A program made the translations under genes and the position numbers. Below, piece after piece: positions 1 to 6,054 of a DNA stretch of 12,613 nt. Under the pieces are notes generated by a model, which did not search any database, was not told where the DNA came from, and saw only the letters and a list, made by a program, of their open reading frames with translations. Each line of letters begins with the position of its first letter. Positions within the stretch are counted from its first letter, which is position 1. The stretch comes from Candidatus Aminicenantota bacterium (GTDB taxonomy: Bacteria; Acidobacteriota; Aminicenantia; UBA2199). The stretch lies in assembly GCA_026393775.1 (NCBI GenBank), contig JAPKZM010000150.1, positions 1-12,613 of the forward strand, given 5' to 3'.

Positions 1-50
1 TAATTCCAATAAATGATACGTCGACCTGCTTGATCTATGTTGCAGATCGG

Positions 51-93
51 CCTCAAGTATTTACTTTTAATTCTAAGTAATTTAAGTTTGAGG
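51..93. other. Imperfect hairpin downstream of ptb
   Basis: CCTCAA (51-56) pairs with TTGAGG (88-93), and TTACTT (61-66) pairs with AAGTAA (75-80), leaving an asymmetric internal loop and an 8-nt apical loop. It is AT-rich and lacks an adjacent U-tract in either direction, so it is a weak candidate for a transcript end or processing site of the buk-ptb message. Confidence 0.3.
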
Positions 94-124
94 ATCCAGA
101 TTTATTGATGGTTAGTTTTCTTCC

Positions 125-145
125 CTAACACTATCACTAACACTT
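125..145 (-). repeat. Copy A of a 21-nt dispersed repeat, 3' of ptb
   Basis: Positions 125-145 are identical over 21 nt to 6812-6832. Read in the sense of ptb it is built from GTGTTAG/GTGATAG units and starts about ten bases after the ptb stop codon. GTTAG at 111-115 can pair with CTAAC at 125-129 across a 9-nt loop, so this copy could be a degenerate version of the longer hairpin found after lolD. Confidence 0.7.
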
Positions 146-155
146 AAGTTTGCTT

Positions 156-1061
156 TTAGACTAACGCCGCTGCCAGCACGATCGAATAATACTTTGAATC
201 GTCATCGTCGGACCGTGAAGTCAGGATGGCCGGAAACGGCGCACCGGTCACCACGGCGGCCAGCATGCCCTTGGCCAGAATCGTCGTGGATTTGTAAAAG
301 ATATTTCCGGCTTCAATATTGGGCATGATCAGAATGTCCGCGTAGCCTTCAACGGCCGATTTCAATCCCTTGATTTCCAGGGAGTGTTTGGAAATGGCCA
401 CGTCCAGGGCCAGCGGGCCATCAACGATTGCACCTTTGATCTGGCCTCGGTCGGCCATTTTGGTAATGATCGCGGCCTCCATGGTGCAGGGCATCTTGTC
501 CGAAACTTTTTCGTTGGCCGTGAGCAGGGCGACCTTGGGGTTGATGATACCCAGCTTGGCGGCGATCTTGATATTGTAATTGATCATCTGCACTTTCTGG
601 TTCAGGTCGGGGTAGGGGATCATGGCCACGTCGGAGACCAGCAGCAGCTTGTCGTAGGTCGGTATTTCCAGGATGGCCGTATGCGACAGGACGCCGTCCT
701 TGCCGACCAGGTTGTATTCCTTGTTCAGGATGGGTCGCAGGTAGTAAGGGGTGGAGATCAGCCCCTTCATCAGGATCTGGGCCTTGCCGTCGATGATCAG
801 GCGCACGGCCTTGTCGCCGCTCTTCTTCTCATCGGGCTCGTTGACGATCTCGAACAGGCCGGGGTCGACCTTCAGCTTGGCGCAGACTTCGCGGATGACC
901 TTTTCGTTTCCGACGATGATGGCGTCGACGATCTTCTCCTCGACGGCGCGCTTGACCGCCAGGATGGTGTCCTCGTCCTGGCCGTAGGCAACGGCCATGG
1001 AATAGTTCTTCTTTGCCTTGACGATGCTTTCGATCTCGCTTAGCTTCCTCATCGCTTTCAT
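156..1061 (-). CDS. ptb: Phosphate butyryltransferase
   Basis: The product would exchange CoA and phosphate on butyryl-CoA (or related short or branched acyl-CoAs), giving butyryl-phosphate for the adjacent kinase in the cytoplasm. The 301-residue protein has the length and motifs of the PTA/PTB family: a central VDGPLALDVA segment, the near-C-terminal ILIMPNIEAGNIFYKS stretch and the GAPFPAILTSRSD block. The start is set at 1061, not 1085. ATG 1061-1059 has AGGAGG (complement of 1068-1073) six bases upstream and overlaps the buk stop codon as ATGA, a usual sign of translational coupling. Eight further in-frame codons upstream would lie over the ribosome binding site. A phosphate acetyltransferase role is possible, but pairing with a butyrate kinase makes Ptb more likely. 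Exact acyl-chain preference cannot be read from sequence. Confidence 0.93.
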   Translation of the reverse strand: MKAMRKLSEIESIVKAKKNYSMAVAYGQDEDTILAVKRAVEEKIVDAIIVGNEKVIREVCAKLKVDPGLFEIVNEPDEKKSGDKAVRLIIDGKAQILMKGLISTPYYLRPILNKEYNLVGKDGVLSHTAILEIPTYDKLLLVSDVAMIPYPDLNQKVQMINYNIKIAAKLGIINPKVALLTANEKVSDKMPCTMEAAIITKMADRGQIKGAIVDGPLALDVAISKHSLEIKGLKSAVEGYADILIMPNIEAGNIFYKSTTILAKGMLAAVVTGAPFPAILTSRSDDDDSKYYSIVLAAALV

Positions 1062-2146
1062 GCGTTTCCTCCTGAGTATTTCCATTGTTTCGGGGCTTCC
1101 TCTCCACTCAACACGCGCAGCGCTCCCTGGGCCAGCGCCGTCATTTCGTCTTCACCGGGCAGAATGATCAGCTTGGCTAGGAATTCGACCCGGCGGCGGA
1201 CCAATTGGATGAAATGATCGTCATAGGCGATGCCGCCGGTCAAAACGATGGCGTCGATCCTGCCTTCCAGAACCGGGGCCAGCGAACCGATCTCCTTGGC
1301 CACGTTGTAGGCCATGGCTTCAAAAACCTGGGTCGCCTCTTTATGACCGGCCTTGACCATTTCCTCCACTTTTCTCATGTCGTTGACATGGAGGTGGGCG
1401 ACAATGCCGCCTTTGCCGGTGATCATTTTCTTCAGGGTGGCCAGGTCGTACTTTCCCGAGGTGGCCAATTCGATCAGGCTCCAACTGGGCAGCGAGCCGG
1501 CGCGCTCGGGGGCGAACGGTCCATCGCCGTTCAGCGCGTTGTTGACATCGATGACCTTGCCGTCCAGGTGGGCGCCGATGGAAATGCCGCCGCCGAGGTG
1601 GGCGACGATCAGGCGGCACTTCTCGTAAAGCCGGCCGAGCTTCTTGGCCGCCTCGCGCGCCGCCGCCTTCTGGTTCAAGGCGTGGAATATGCTGATGCGG
1701 CGGATCTCCGGCAGGCCGGTGATCCGGGCGACGTCGGCCAGCTCGTCCACCACCACCGGGTCGACGATGAAGGCGTCCACCGGGATCTTCTGGGCGATAT
1801 CTCCGGCCAGCAATGCCCCCAGGTTGGAGGCGTGTTCCATCTTGTTTTTTTTCAGGAAGGCGATCATTTCCCCGTTGACCAGGTAGGTCCCGGAGGCCAT
1901 CGGCGTCAGCAGTCCGCCCCGGCCGACCACGGCCGCCAGCTGTTTGACGTCAAATTTGTTTTCCGCCAGGAAATCCAGGATGACTTTTTCACGGAATTCA
2001 TGCTGGTCGATGATCTTTTGGTAGGGGGCCAATTCTTCGGCCGCGTGCGAGATATTCTGGCCGAGAATTTTTTTTTCGCCTGAAAAAATCGCGATTTTGT
2101 TCGACGTCGAACCGGGGTTTATCGCCAGGATGTATTTATTTGCCAT
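1058..2146 (-). CDS. buk: Butyrate kinase
   Basis: The product would transfer phosphate from butyryl-phosphate to ADP, giving butyrate and ATP, the substrate-level phosphorylation step of butyrate fermentation (or the reverse for acid uptake). The 362-residue protein belongs to the acetate/butyrate kinase branch of the ASKHA superfamily. The N-terminal phosphate loop reads NPGSTSNKI (residues 10-18), followed by the GRGGLL segment, an AHLGGGIS motif in the middle and VLTGGIAYD in the C-terminal half; the length suits butyrate rather than acetate kinases. The start codon lacks a clear Shine-Dalgarno sequence; the leader is AT-rich. It lies 42 bp after the ABC-F gene, with no obvious promoter between, and overlaps ptb by four bases. 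Branched-chain acyl kinase activity is an alternative, as some family members accept isobutyrate or isovalerate. Confidence 0.94.
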   Translation of the reverse strand: MANKYILAINPGSTSNKIAIFSGEKKILGQNISHAAEELAPYQKIIDQHEFREKVILDFLAENKFDVKQLAAVVGRGGLLTPMASGTYLVNGEMIAFLKKNKMEHASNLGALLAGDIAQKIPVDAFIVDPVVVDELADVARITGLPEIRRISIFHALNQKAAAREAAKKLGRLYEKCRLIVAHLGGGISIGAHLDGKVIDVNNALNGDGPFAPERAGSLPSWSLIELATSGKYDLATLKKMITGKGGIVAHLHVNDMRKVEEMVKAGHKEATQVFEAMAYNVAKEIGSLAPVLEGRIDAIVLTGGIAYDDHFIQLVRRRVEFLAKLIILPGEDEMTALAQGALRVLSGEEAPKQWKYSGGNA

Positions 2147-2188
2147 TTTTTAATTTACAACAAAACGAAAAATTTTTCAAGTGGCCGA

Positions 2189-4168
2189 TCAGCAAAAATC
2201 CATTTCATCCACTTTTTCCAATTGCCGGATCAGCTCCTCCCAGCGAGGGTAGAGCTCGGCCAGGCGGCGGCTGGCCTGGTTCAATTCCAGCATCAGCGGC
2301 TTTATGCGTGCGGATTCCTTGAGAACTTCGGGGTCGCACAGCAGCGATTGGTTACGTGATTTCAGCCGCTCCGTGGCCGCGATCTCCTCTTCCAGGGCCG
2401 GCAGCTCCTTGCGAATCTCCATTTTGAGCTTCCCGCGCCGGTTCCTGGATTCGGCTTCCTGGCGGCGCTGTTCCCTGGATTTGCTCCCCCCTTTGCTCCC
2501 GGTCGGCTCGGAGGCTCCTCCCGGGCGGTCCTGAGCCGGAGCATTTTCCCCGCTGCGGACGGCCATTTCCTGTTCGCGTTTCTGGGCAAAATAGGAATAA
2601 TTACCCGTGTATTCATACAAGCTGCCGTCCCTGATTTCAAAAACGCGTTGCACCAGCTGGTCCAGGAAATAGCGGTCATGGGAAACCAGGATGATGGCCC
2701 CGGCATAATGTTGCAAGGCGTTCTGGAAAATTTCCTTGGTTTTCAGGTCGAGGTGATTGGTCGGTTCGTCAAGGATCAGGCAATTGCTGTCCTGGAGGAG
2801 GATCTTGACCAGGGCCAGGCGGCTTTTTTCTCCCCCGGAAAGGACGGCCACCGGCTTGTGGATGTCGTCGCCTGAAAAAAGGAAAGCTCCCAGCAGGTTC
2901 CTTTTCTCCAGGTCGCTGCCCGGGCTGTCCAGCGCTTGGATCTCTTCCCAGATCGTGCGCTGGTAAGCCAGGTTGTGCTGGCTTTCCTGGGAGAAGAAAG
3001 CGGTTTTGACCTGGGGGCCCAGCTGCAGGGAACCCTGGCTGGGTTCTTCGCTCCCGGCCAGAATCCGCACCAGGGTCGATTTCCCTGCGCCATTGATCCC
3101 GAGCAGGGCAATTTTCTCGCCGCGGTAAATGGTGCGGTTGATCCCGGAGAACACCTGTTTCTGACCGTAAATTTTGCCCAGGCCGCGGGCAATGATCACT
3201 TCCTTGCCGCTGCGCTGGGCGGGCGGAAAACGGAAATGCACTTTTTTCACGCTCTCTTCCTCGGGCAGCAGCGCAAATTTTTCGAGCTGCTTGATGCGGC
3301 TTTGCACCTCGGAGGCTTTGCTGGCTTTGGCGCGGAAGCGGTCGATGTAGGCTTGAATGCGCTTGATTTCGGCTTTTTGCAGTTCCCGCTGCTTTTGCAA
3401 TGCCGCCAACCTCCGTTCTTTTTCGCGTAGGTAATGGGAATAGTTGCCCTTGTAGATCGTGATTTTCCCCTGCTTGAGCTCGGCGATTTGATTGACCATT
3501 TTATCCAGGAACATGTGGTCGTGGGAAATGGTCAGCAATGTGCCGCCGTAGTTTTTCAGGAAATTCTCCAACCATTCCATGCTCTCAGTGTCGAGGTGGT
3601 TGGTCGGTTCATCCAGAAGCATGATCTCCGGGTTGGCCAGCAGGATGACGGCCAGGAATATCCTCATTTTCCAACCGCCGGAAAAATCCCGGCAGTTCTT
3701 CGTATAATCGTCATTGGCGAAGCCCAGGCCCTTCAGGATACGCCGGGCTCTGGCGTCGAAATCATAGCCGCCCTGGATGCGGAAAGCCTCGCTGGCGGTA
3801 TCGAATTTGTTCAGGATCGTTTCGTAGCTGGCCCGGCTGTAATCGTCGCGGGTGATCTTCTCCTCGTATGAACGCATGTTTTTTTCCAGTTCATCCTGGC
3901 CGGTCCTCTTTTTCAGGTAATCCTGGACCGGAAGGGGATCGAGCTCGACCAGGTCCTGCGGCAGGTAGCCGATGCGCTTGTTCCTGGGAATTTCAATTGT
4001 GCCGCTGTCCAAGGATACTTCTCCTTTGATGGCCCGGAACAGGGTGGTTTTGCCGGCACCGTTGTCGCCGACAAGCCCGATACGGCTTTTTCCCGTGATC
4101 AGCCAGGAAATCTGCGTAAAAATATTTTTATCAATGTAAGTCAGGCCAATATTCTGCAGACTGATCAT
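2189..4168 (-). CDS. ABC-F family ATPase (duplicated ABC domains, soluble)
   Basis: The 659-residue protein has two ABC ATPase domains and no membrane segments, the mark of ABC-F proteins, which act on ribosomes as translation factors or antibiotic-protection factors rather than as transporters. Domain 1 has Walker A GDNGAGKT (34-41), signature FSGGW (162-166), Walker B with LLDEPTNHLD (184-193) and SHD (215-217). A charged helical linker at about 240-310 corresponds to the P-site tRNA interaction motif. Domain 2 has GINGAGKST (357-365), LSGGEKSR (443-450), LILDEPTNHLD (464-474) and SHD (496-498). A Gly/Ser/Pro-rich spacer (about 547-564) leads to a charged C-terminal coiled coil (about 566-655). 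AAGGAG lies 11 bases before the ATG. The subfamily (Uup, YheS or YfmR-like) and any drug resistance role cannot be decided here. It sits just upstream of buk on the same strand. Confidence 0.92.
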   Translation of the reverse strand: MISLQNIGLTYIDKNIFTQISWLITGKSRIGLVGDNGAGKTTLFRAIKGEVSLDSGTIEIPRNKRIGYLPQDLVELDPLPVQDYLKKRTGQDELEKNMRSYEEKITRDDYSRASYETILNKFDTASEAFRIQGGYDFDARARRILKGLGFANDDYTKNCRDFSGGWKMRIFLAVILLANPEIMLLDEPTNHLDTESMEWLENFLKNYGGTLLTISHDHMFLDKMVNQIAELKQGKITIYKGNYSHYLREKERRLAALQKQRELQKAEIKRIQAYIDRFRAKASKASEVQSRIKQLEKFALLPEEESVKKVHFRFPPAQRSGKEVIIARGLGKIYGQKQVFSGINRTIYRGEKIALLGINGAGKSTLVRILAGSEEPSQGSLQLGPQVKTAFFSQESQHNLAYQRTIWEEIQALDSPGSDLEKRNLLGAFLFSGDDIHKPVAVLSGGEKSRLALVKILLQDSNCLILDEPTNHLDLKTKEIFQNALQHYAGAIILVSHDRYFLDQLVQRVFEIRDGSLYEYTGNYSYFAQKREQEMAVRSGENAPAQDRPGGASEPTGSKGGSKSREQRRQEAESRNRRGKLKMEIRKELPALEEEIAATERLKSRNQSLLCDPEVLKESARIKPLMLELNQASRRLAELYPRWEELIRQLEKVDEMDFC

Positions 4169-4197
4169 GATCCGCTATGCTCCTTGCCCAATTTAAG

Positions 4198-4390
4198 TAA
4201 GGGCGGGGTTACCCTAAAAGACATACTTTCACTATGATTTCAACCAGATTGAAAGTTGTTGAAATCATCTAGTGAAAGTATACCATCACTTGATGTTTTC
4301 AGCGACTACCTGAGTTGGCTGAAAACATAGTGATGGTAGACCAATCACATCCGTCAGGATAGACGGATGATTGGTGCTGCCCCGCCCCTA
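4198..4390. repeat. Cloverleaf-forming palindromic element (closing stem plus three hairpins)
   Basis: A closing stem GGGCGGGG (4201-4208) with CCCCGCCC (4380-4387) encloses three long hairpins. Arm I pairs 4223-4234 with 4270-4281 and 4235-4244 with 4258-4267: 22 bp, a 2-nt bulge and a 13-nt loop. Arm II pairs 4282-4290 with 4329-4337 and 4293-4303 with 4318-4328: 20 bp, a 2-nt bulge and a 14-nt loop. Arm III pairs 4340-4345 with 4370-4375 and 4348-4355 with 4362-4369: 14 bp, a 2-nt bulge and a 6-nt loop. All these pairs are Watson-Crick, so the fold works equally on either DNA strand. The closing stem has the look of imperfect terminal inverted repeats, and TA occurs immediately outside each end (4198-4199, 4389-4390). 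It may be a small non-autonomous mobile element or a REP-like structural repeat, or a structured RNA. I do not recognise the family. Confidence 0.85.
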
Positions 4391-4403
4391 CGTATACATT
4401 GAA

Positions 4404-4417
4404 AACTGGCGGCAGTT
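4404..4417 (-). terminator. Weak hairpin 3' of the solute-binding protein gene
   Basis: On the minus strand, AACTG-CCGC-CAGTT is followed by a short T-run, 11 bases after the stop codon of the solute-binding protein gene. The stem is only five base pairs, so it would be a poor terminator alone; the large palindromic element that follows could contribute. Confidence 0.3.
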
Positions 4418-4428
4418 CAGCTTGAAAA

Positions 4429-5280
4429 CTAAATCTTATCGGTGAAAACCTTCGCATCCTGGACGAACTGGTTGATTTTGTTTTCTTTGATCAACTTTTC
4501 CAGGATCTGGTTGATGCGGTCCAGGAGTTCTTTGTTGCCCTTTTTCACTGCCGCGGCGGAACCCAGCGGCGTGCGATTGGAATTGCACTCCAGGTTGAGG
4601 AAATCCTTGTTTTTAAACACAAAGGTATCGGCCACGGGTTTTTCCAGGATCACGGCATCCAGTTTTTGCGTTGCCAGTTCATCGATCAGCGTCTGAATGG
4701 TCGGCCGGGTGATAAAAGTGGCTCCGAAAATCATGCTCTTGGCCATGTCTTCCTGGATGGATCCCGCCTGGGTGCCGACCTTTTTCCCGCGCAGGTCTTC
4801 CAGCAGCTTGATCTTTTCCTTGTCCTTGGTCCTGATCAGCATGTTCTGTATGGCCTGGTAATAGGGGATGGAGAAATCAACTATTTTTTGCCGGCTTTCG
4901 CTGGGCGCCAGCCCGGCCAGGATCAAATCGATATTTTCCTCGTCCAGTTCCTTGAACAGGTTGTTGAACACAATGTTTTTGATCTCCAGTTTAACGTTCA
5001 AATCGGCGGCAATGGCTTCGGCGATATCCATGTCGATGCCGACGAAATCGTCTTCGATCTCGGGCAACAGGCGAAACTCGTAGGGCGGATAGTCAGCACT
5101 GGTGCCGATGATGATCTTTCCGGCTTTCTTGATTTGGGCGATTTTTCCGGGCTCTTTTTTATTCATACTCGACTCGCTGGTCTGCATCTGGCAGCCCGAC
5201 TGCCAGGCGCAACCCAGCAAAACTAGGATGAAGAGTAAGTCCAAGCAGGTCTTTTTTGCGCTAAAATATTTATTTAACAT
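4429..5280 (-). CDS. Lipoprotein-type amino-acid ABC transporter solute-binding protein (family 3)
   Basis: The 283-residue protein would capture a polar amino acid or related small solute outside the cytoplasmic membrane. The N-terminus has a hydrophobic stretch ending in the lipobox VLLGC (Cys24), so it is probably a lipid-anchored protein; a second Cys lies at 30. The mature part follows the bacterial extracellular solute-binding family 3: GTSADYPPYEF (59-69), GIDMDIAEAIAADL (81-94), LAPSESRQKIVDFSIPYY (124-141) and GKKVGTQAGSIQED (165-178). AAGGAGG ends four bases before the ATG. No permease or ATPase gene lies beside it, so it is an orphan whose transporter partner must be elsewhere, or it may serve as a sensor. 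The ligand cannot be deduced. Confidence 0.9.
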   Translation of the reverse strand: MLNKYFSAKKTCLDLLFILVLLGCAWQSGCQMQTSESSMNKKEPGKIAQIKKAGKIIIGTSADYPPYEFRLLPEIEDDFVGIDMDIAEAIAADLNVKLEIKNIVFNNLFKELDEENIDLILAGLAPSESRQKIVDFSIPYYQAIQNMLIRTKDKEKIKLLEDLRGKKVGTQAGSIQEDMAKSMIFGATFITRPTIQTLIDELATQKLDAVILEKPVADTFVFKNKDFLNLECNSNRTPLGSAAAVKKGNKELLDRINQILEKLIKENKINQFVQDAKVFTDKI

Positions 5281-5308
5281 CCTGCCTCCTTAAGAAAGAC
5301 TTAATTTT

Positions 5309-5337
5309 ACATTAACAAATGCATTTTGCATTGTCAA
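5309..5337 (-). promoter_or_regulatory. Sigma-70-like promoter of the solute-binding protein gene with overlapping palindrome
   Basis: On the minus strand a perfect TTGACA (complement of 5332-5337) is separated by 17 bp from TAATGT (complement of 5309-5314), which carries the extended -10 dinucleotide TG one base upstream. The spacer contains the palindrome AATGCA-TTT-TGCATT (5318-5332), placed where a repressor would block polymerase. The promoter is placed by its match to consensus; the operator is inferred. Confidence 0.65.
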
Positions 5338-5387
5338 TCTGTGATTTTTATTTCTTTTTTCGTTCAAAAAATCGTGGCGGCGCGAAT

Positions 5388-5416
5388 TTGACAGCGCAGT
5401 CAAATAATGGTATTTT
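5388..5416 (+). promoter_or_regulatory. Promoter of the tRNA-Leu gene
   Basis: TTGACA (5388-5393) is followed after exactly 17 bp by TATTTT (5411-5416), preceded by TGG, which gives an extended -10 element. Transcription would start near 5423, only one or two bases before the mature tRNA 5' end at 5425. Both hexamers and their spacing are directly visible; the start point is inferred. Confidence 0.65.
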
Positions 5417-5424
5417 TTTTAGGC

Positions 5425-5506
5425 GCGAAAGTGGTGGAACTGGCAGACACGTCAGACTTAGGATCTGATGCCGCAAGGCCTGGGGGTTCGAGTCCCCCCT
5501 TTCGCA
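5425..5506 (+). tRNA. tRNA-Leu (anticodon UAG)
   Basis: An 82-nt class II tRNA folds completely. The acceptor stem GCGAAAG (5425-5431) pairs with CTTTCGC (5499-5505), with discriminator A at 5506. The anticodon stem TCAGA (5452-5456) pairs with TCTGA (5464-5468), with loop CTTAGGA and anticodon TAG at 5459-5461. The variable arm has GCC-GCAA-GGC (5470-5479). The T stem GGGGG/CCCCC (5482-5486, 5494-5498) encloses TTCGAGT. The CCA end is not encoded. It decodes CUA and probably other CUN leucine codons. The next gene starts about 47 bp later without a visible promoter or terminator, so the two are probably co-transcribed. Confidence 0.97.
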
Positions 5507-5553
5507 ATCCTAGCGCTGCGGGGTGGCTATTTATCCTGCCGGGAAGGCGATCG

Positions 5554-6042
5554 TTGAAAGCAAAAAAAGTAAAACCGGGATCACTGGCGGCCCGGGTCTG
5601 GATTTTGCCGCTGGCTGTTCTCGCCTTTACGCTTTGTTCAATGCGGACTACACCGGAACAAGAACAGTGGGTGCTGCGCCGCCAGATCGTCGAGCTGGCC
5701 GCGAACCTGGTCGGGATCCCGTACCGCTTCGGTGGCGTCGACATCGACGGTTTCGACTGCAGCGGGCTGGTATTTTATGTTTTTGATTGTTTCGGCATCC
5801 GGGTTCCCCGCAACGCCCGCGAGCAGGGCCGGATGGCCGGGAGCGTGAAGTTGAAGCATGCCGCTCCGGGCGATATTCTGGTTTTTAAATTGGCGCAAAC
5901 GTGGCATTCGGCCATATACATGGGCACTGGCCGCTTTGTCCATGCCCCCGCCGCGGGCGGCTGGGTGCACTTCGAGAATTTGAATGAGTACTGGCTGTCG
6001 CGCCTGCGCCAGGTGAAGACCTTGTGGCCGCGCACCCGCTGA
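5554..6042 (+). CDS. Secreted NlpC/P60 family cysteine peptidase (cell-wall hydrolase)
   Basis: This would be a peptidoglycan peptide hydrolase acting outside the cytoplasmic membrane. The NlpC/P60 domain fills residues about 43-160 with Cys69 in GFDCSGL, His118 in TWHSAIYMG and His130 in RFVHAP as the usual Cys-His-polar triad. The open frame continues upstream through the tRNA gene, so a real start must lie after 5506. I chose TTG at 5554, with GGAAGG six bases before it. That gives a 162-residue protein with a positively charged N-terminus followed by a hydrophobic stretch (WILPLAVLAFTLC), a credible signal peptide. The only later ATG before the domain (5641) would remove it. The Cys at 28 is not in a canonical lipobox. 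It is followed 12 bp later by a LolD-like ATPase. Confidence 0.88.
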   Translation: MKAKKVKPGSLAARVWILPLAVLAFTLCSMRTTPEQEQWVLRRQIVELAANLVGIPYRFGGVDIDGFDCSGLVFYVFDCFGIRVPRNAREQGRMAGSVKLKHAAPGDILVFKLAQTWHSAIYMGTGRFVHAPAAGGWVHFENLNEYWLSRLRQVKTLWPRTR

Positions 6043-6054
6043 CCTGGAGGAATC

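Larger units (their letters stand above)
1..155. other. AT-rich intergenic stretch downstream of ptb
   Basis: No gene is visible on either strand; the only short reading frames stop within a few codons. The stretch is much richer in A and T than the neighbouring genes. It holds two small potential hairpins: GATCT at 32-36 with AGATC at 44-48, and an imperfect one at 51-93. It also holds a 9-bp direct repeat TTAAGTTTG at 82-90 and 144-152, and one copy of a dispersed 21-nt repeat at 125-145. It lies 3' of ptb, so it may carry the transcript end, but there is no GC-rich stem followed by a T-run. Confidence 0.6.

Noticed and set aside
1062..1085. Upstream ATG for ptb giving eight extra residues
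   Set aside because: It would place the AGGAGG ribosome binding site inside the gene; the ATGA overlap with buk marks 1061 as the start.
1205..2083. Long plus-strand open frame opposite buk
   Set aside because: It is the mirror of a convincing butyrate kinase gene with no family motif of its own.
4201..4387. Integron attC site, riboswitch or tRNA-like RNA
   Set aside because: attC sites are single imperfect hairpins with core GTTRRRY/RYYYAAC boxes, not seen here. There is no downstream leader logic for a riboswitch and no anticodon or T-loop features for a tRNA.
5407..5553. N-terminal extension of the NlpC/P60 frame through the tRNA gene
   Set aside because: The first codons translate the tRNA-Leu itself, which folds perfectly; the signal-peptide-bearing start after 5550 is more credible.
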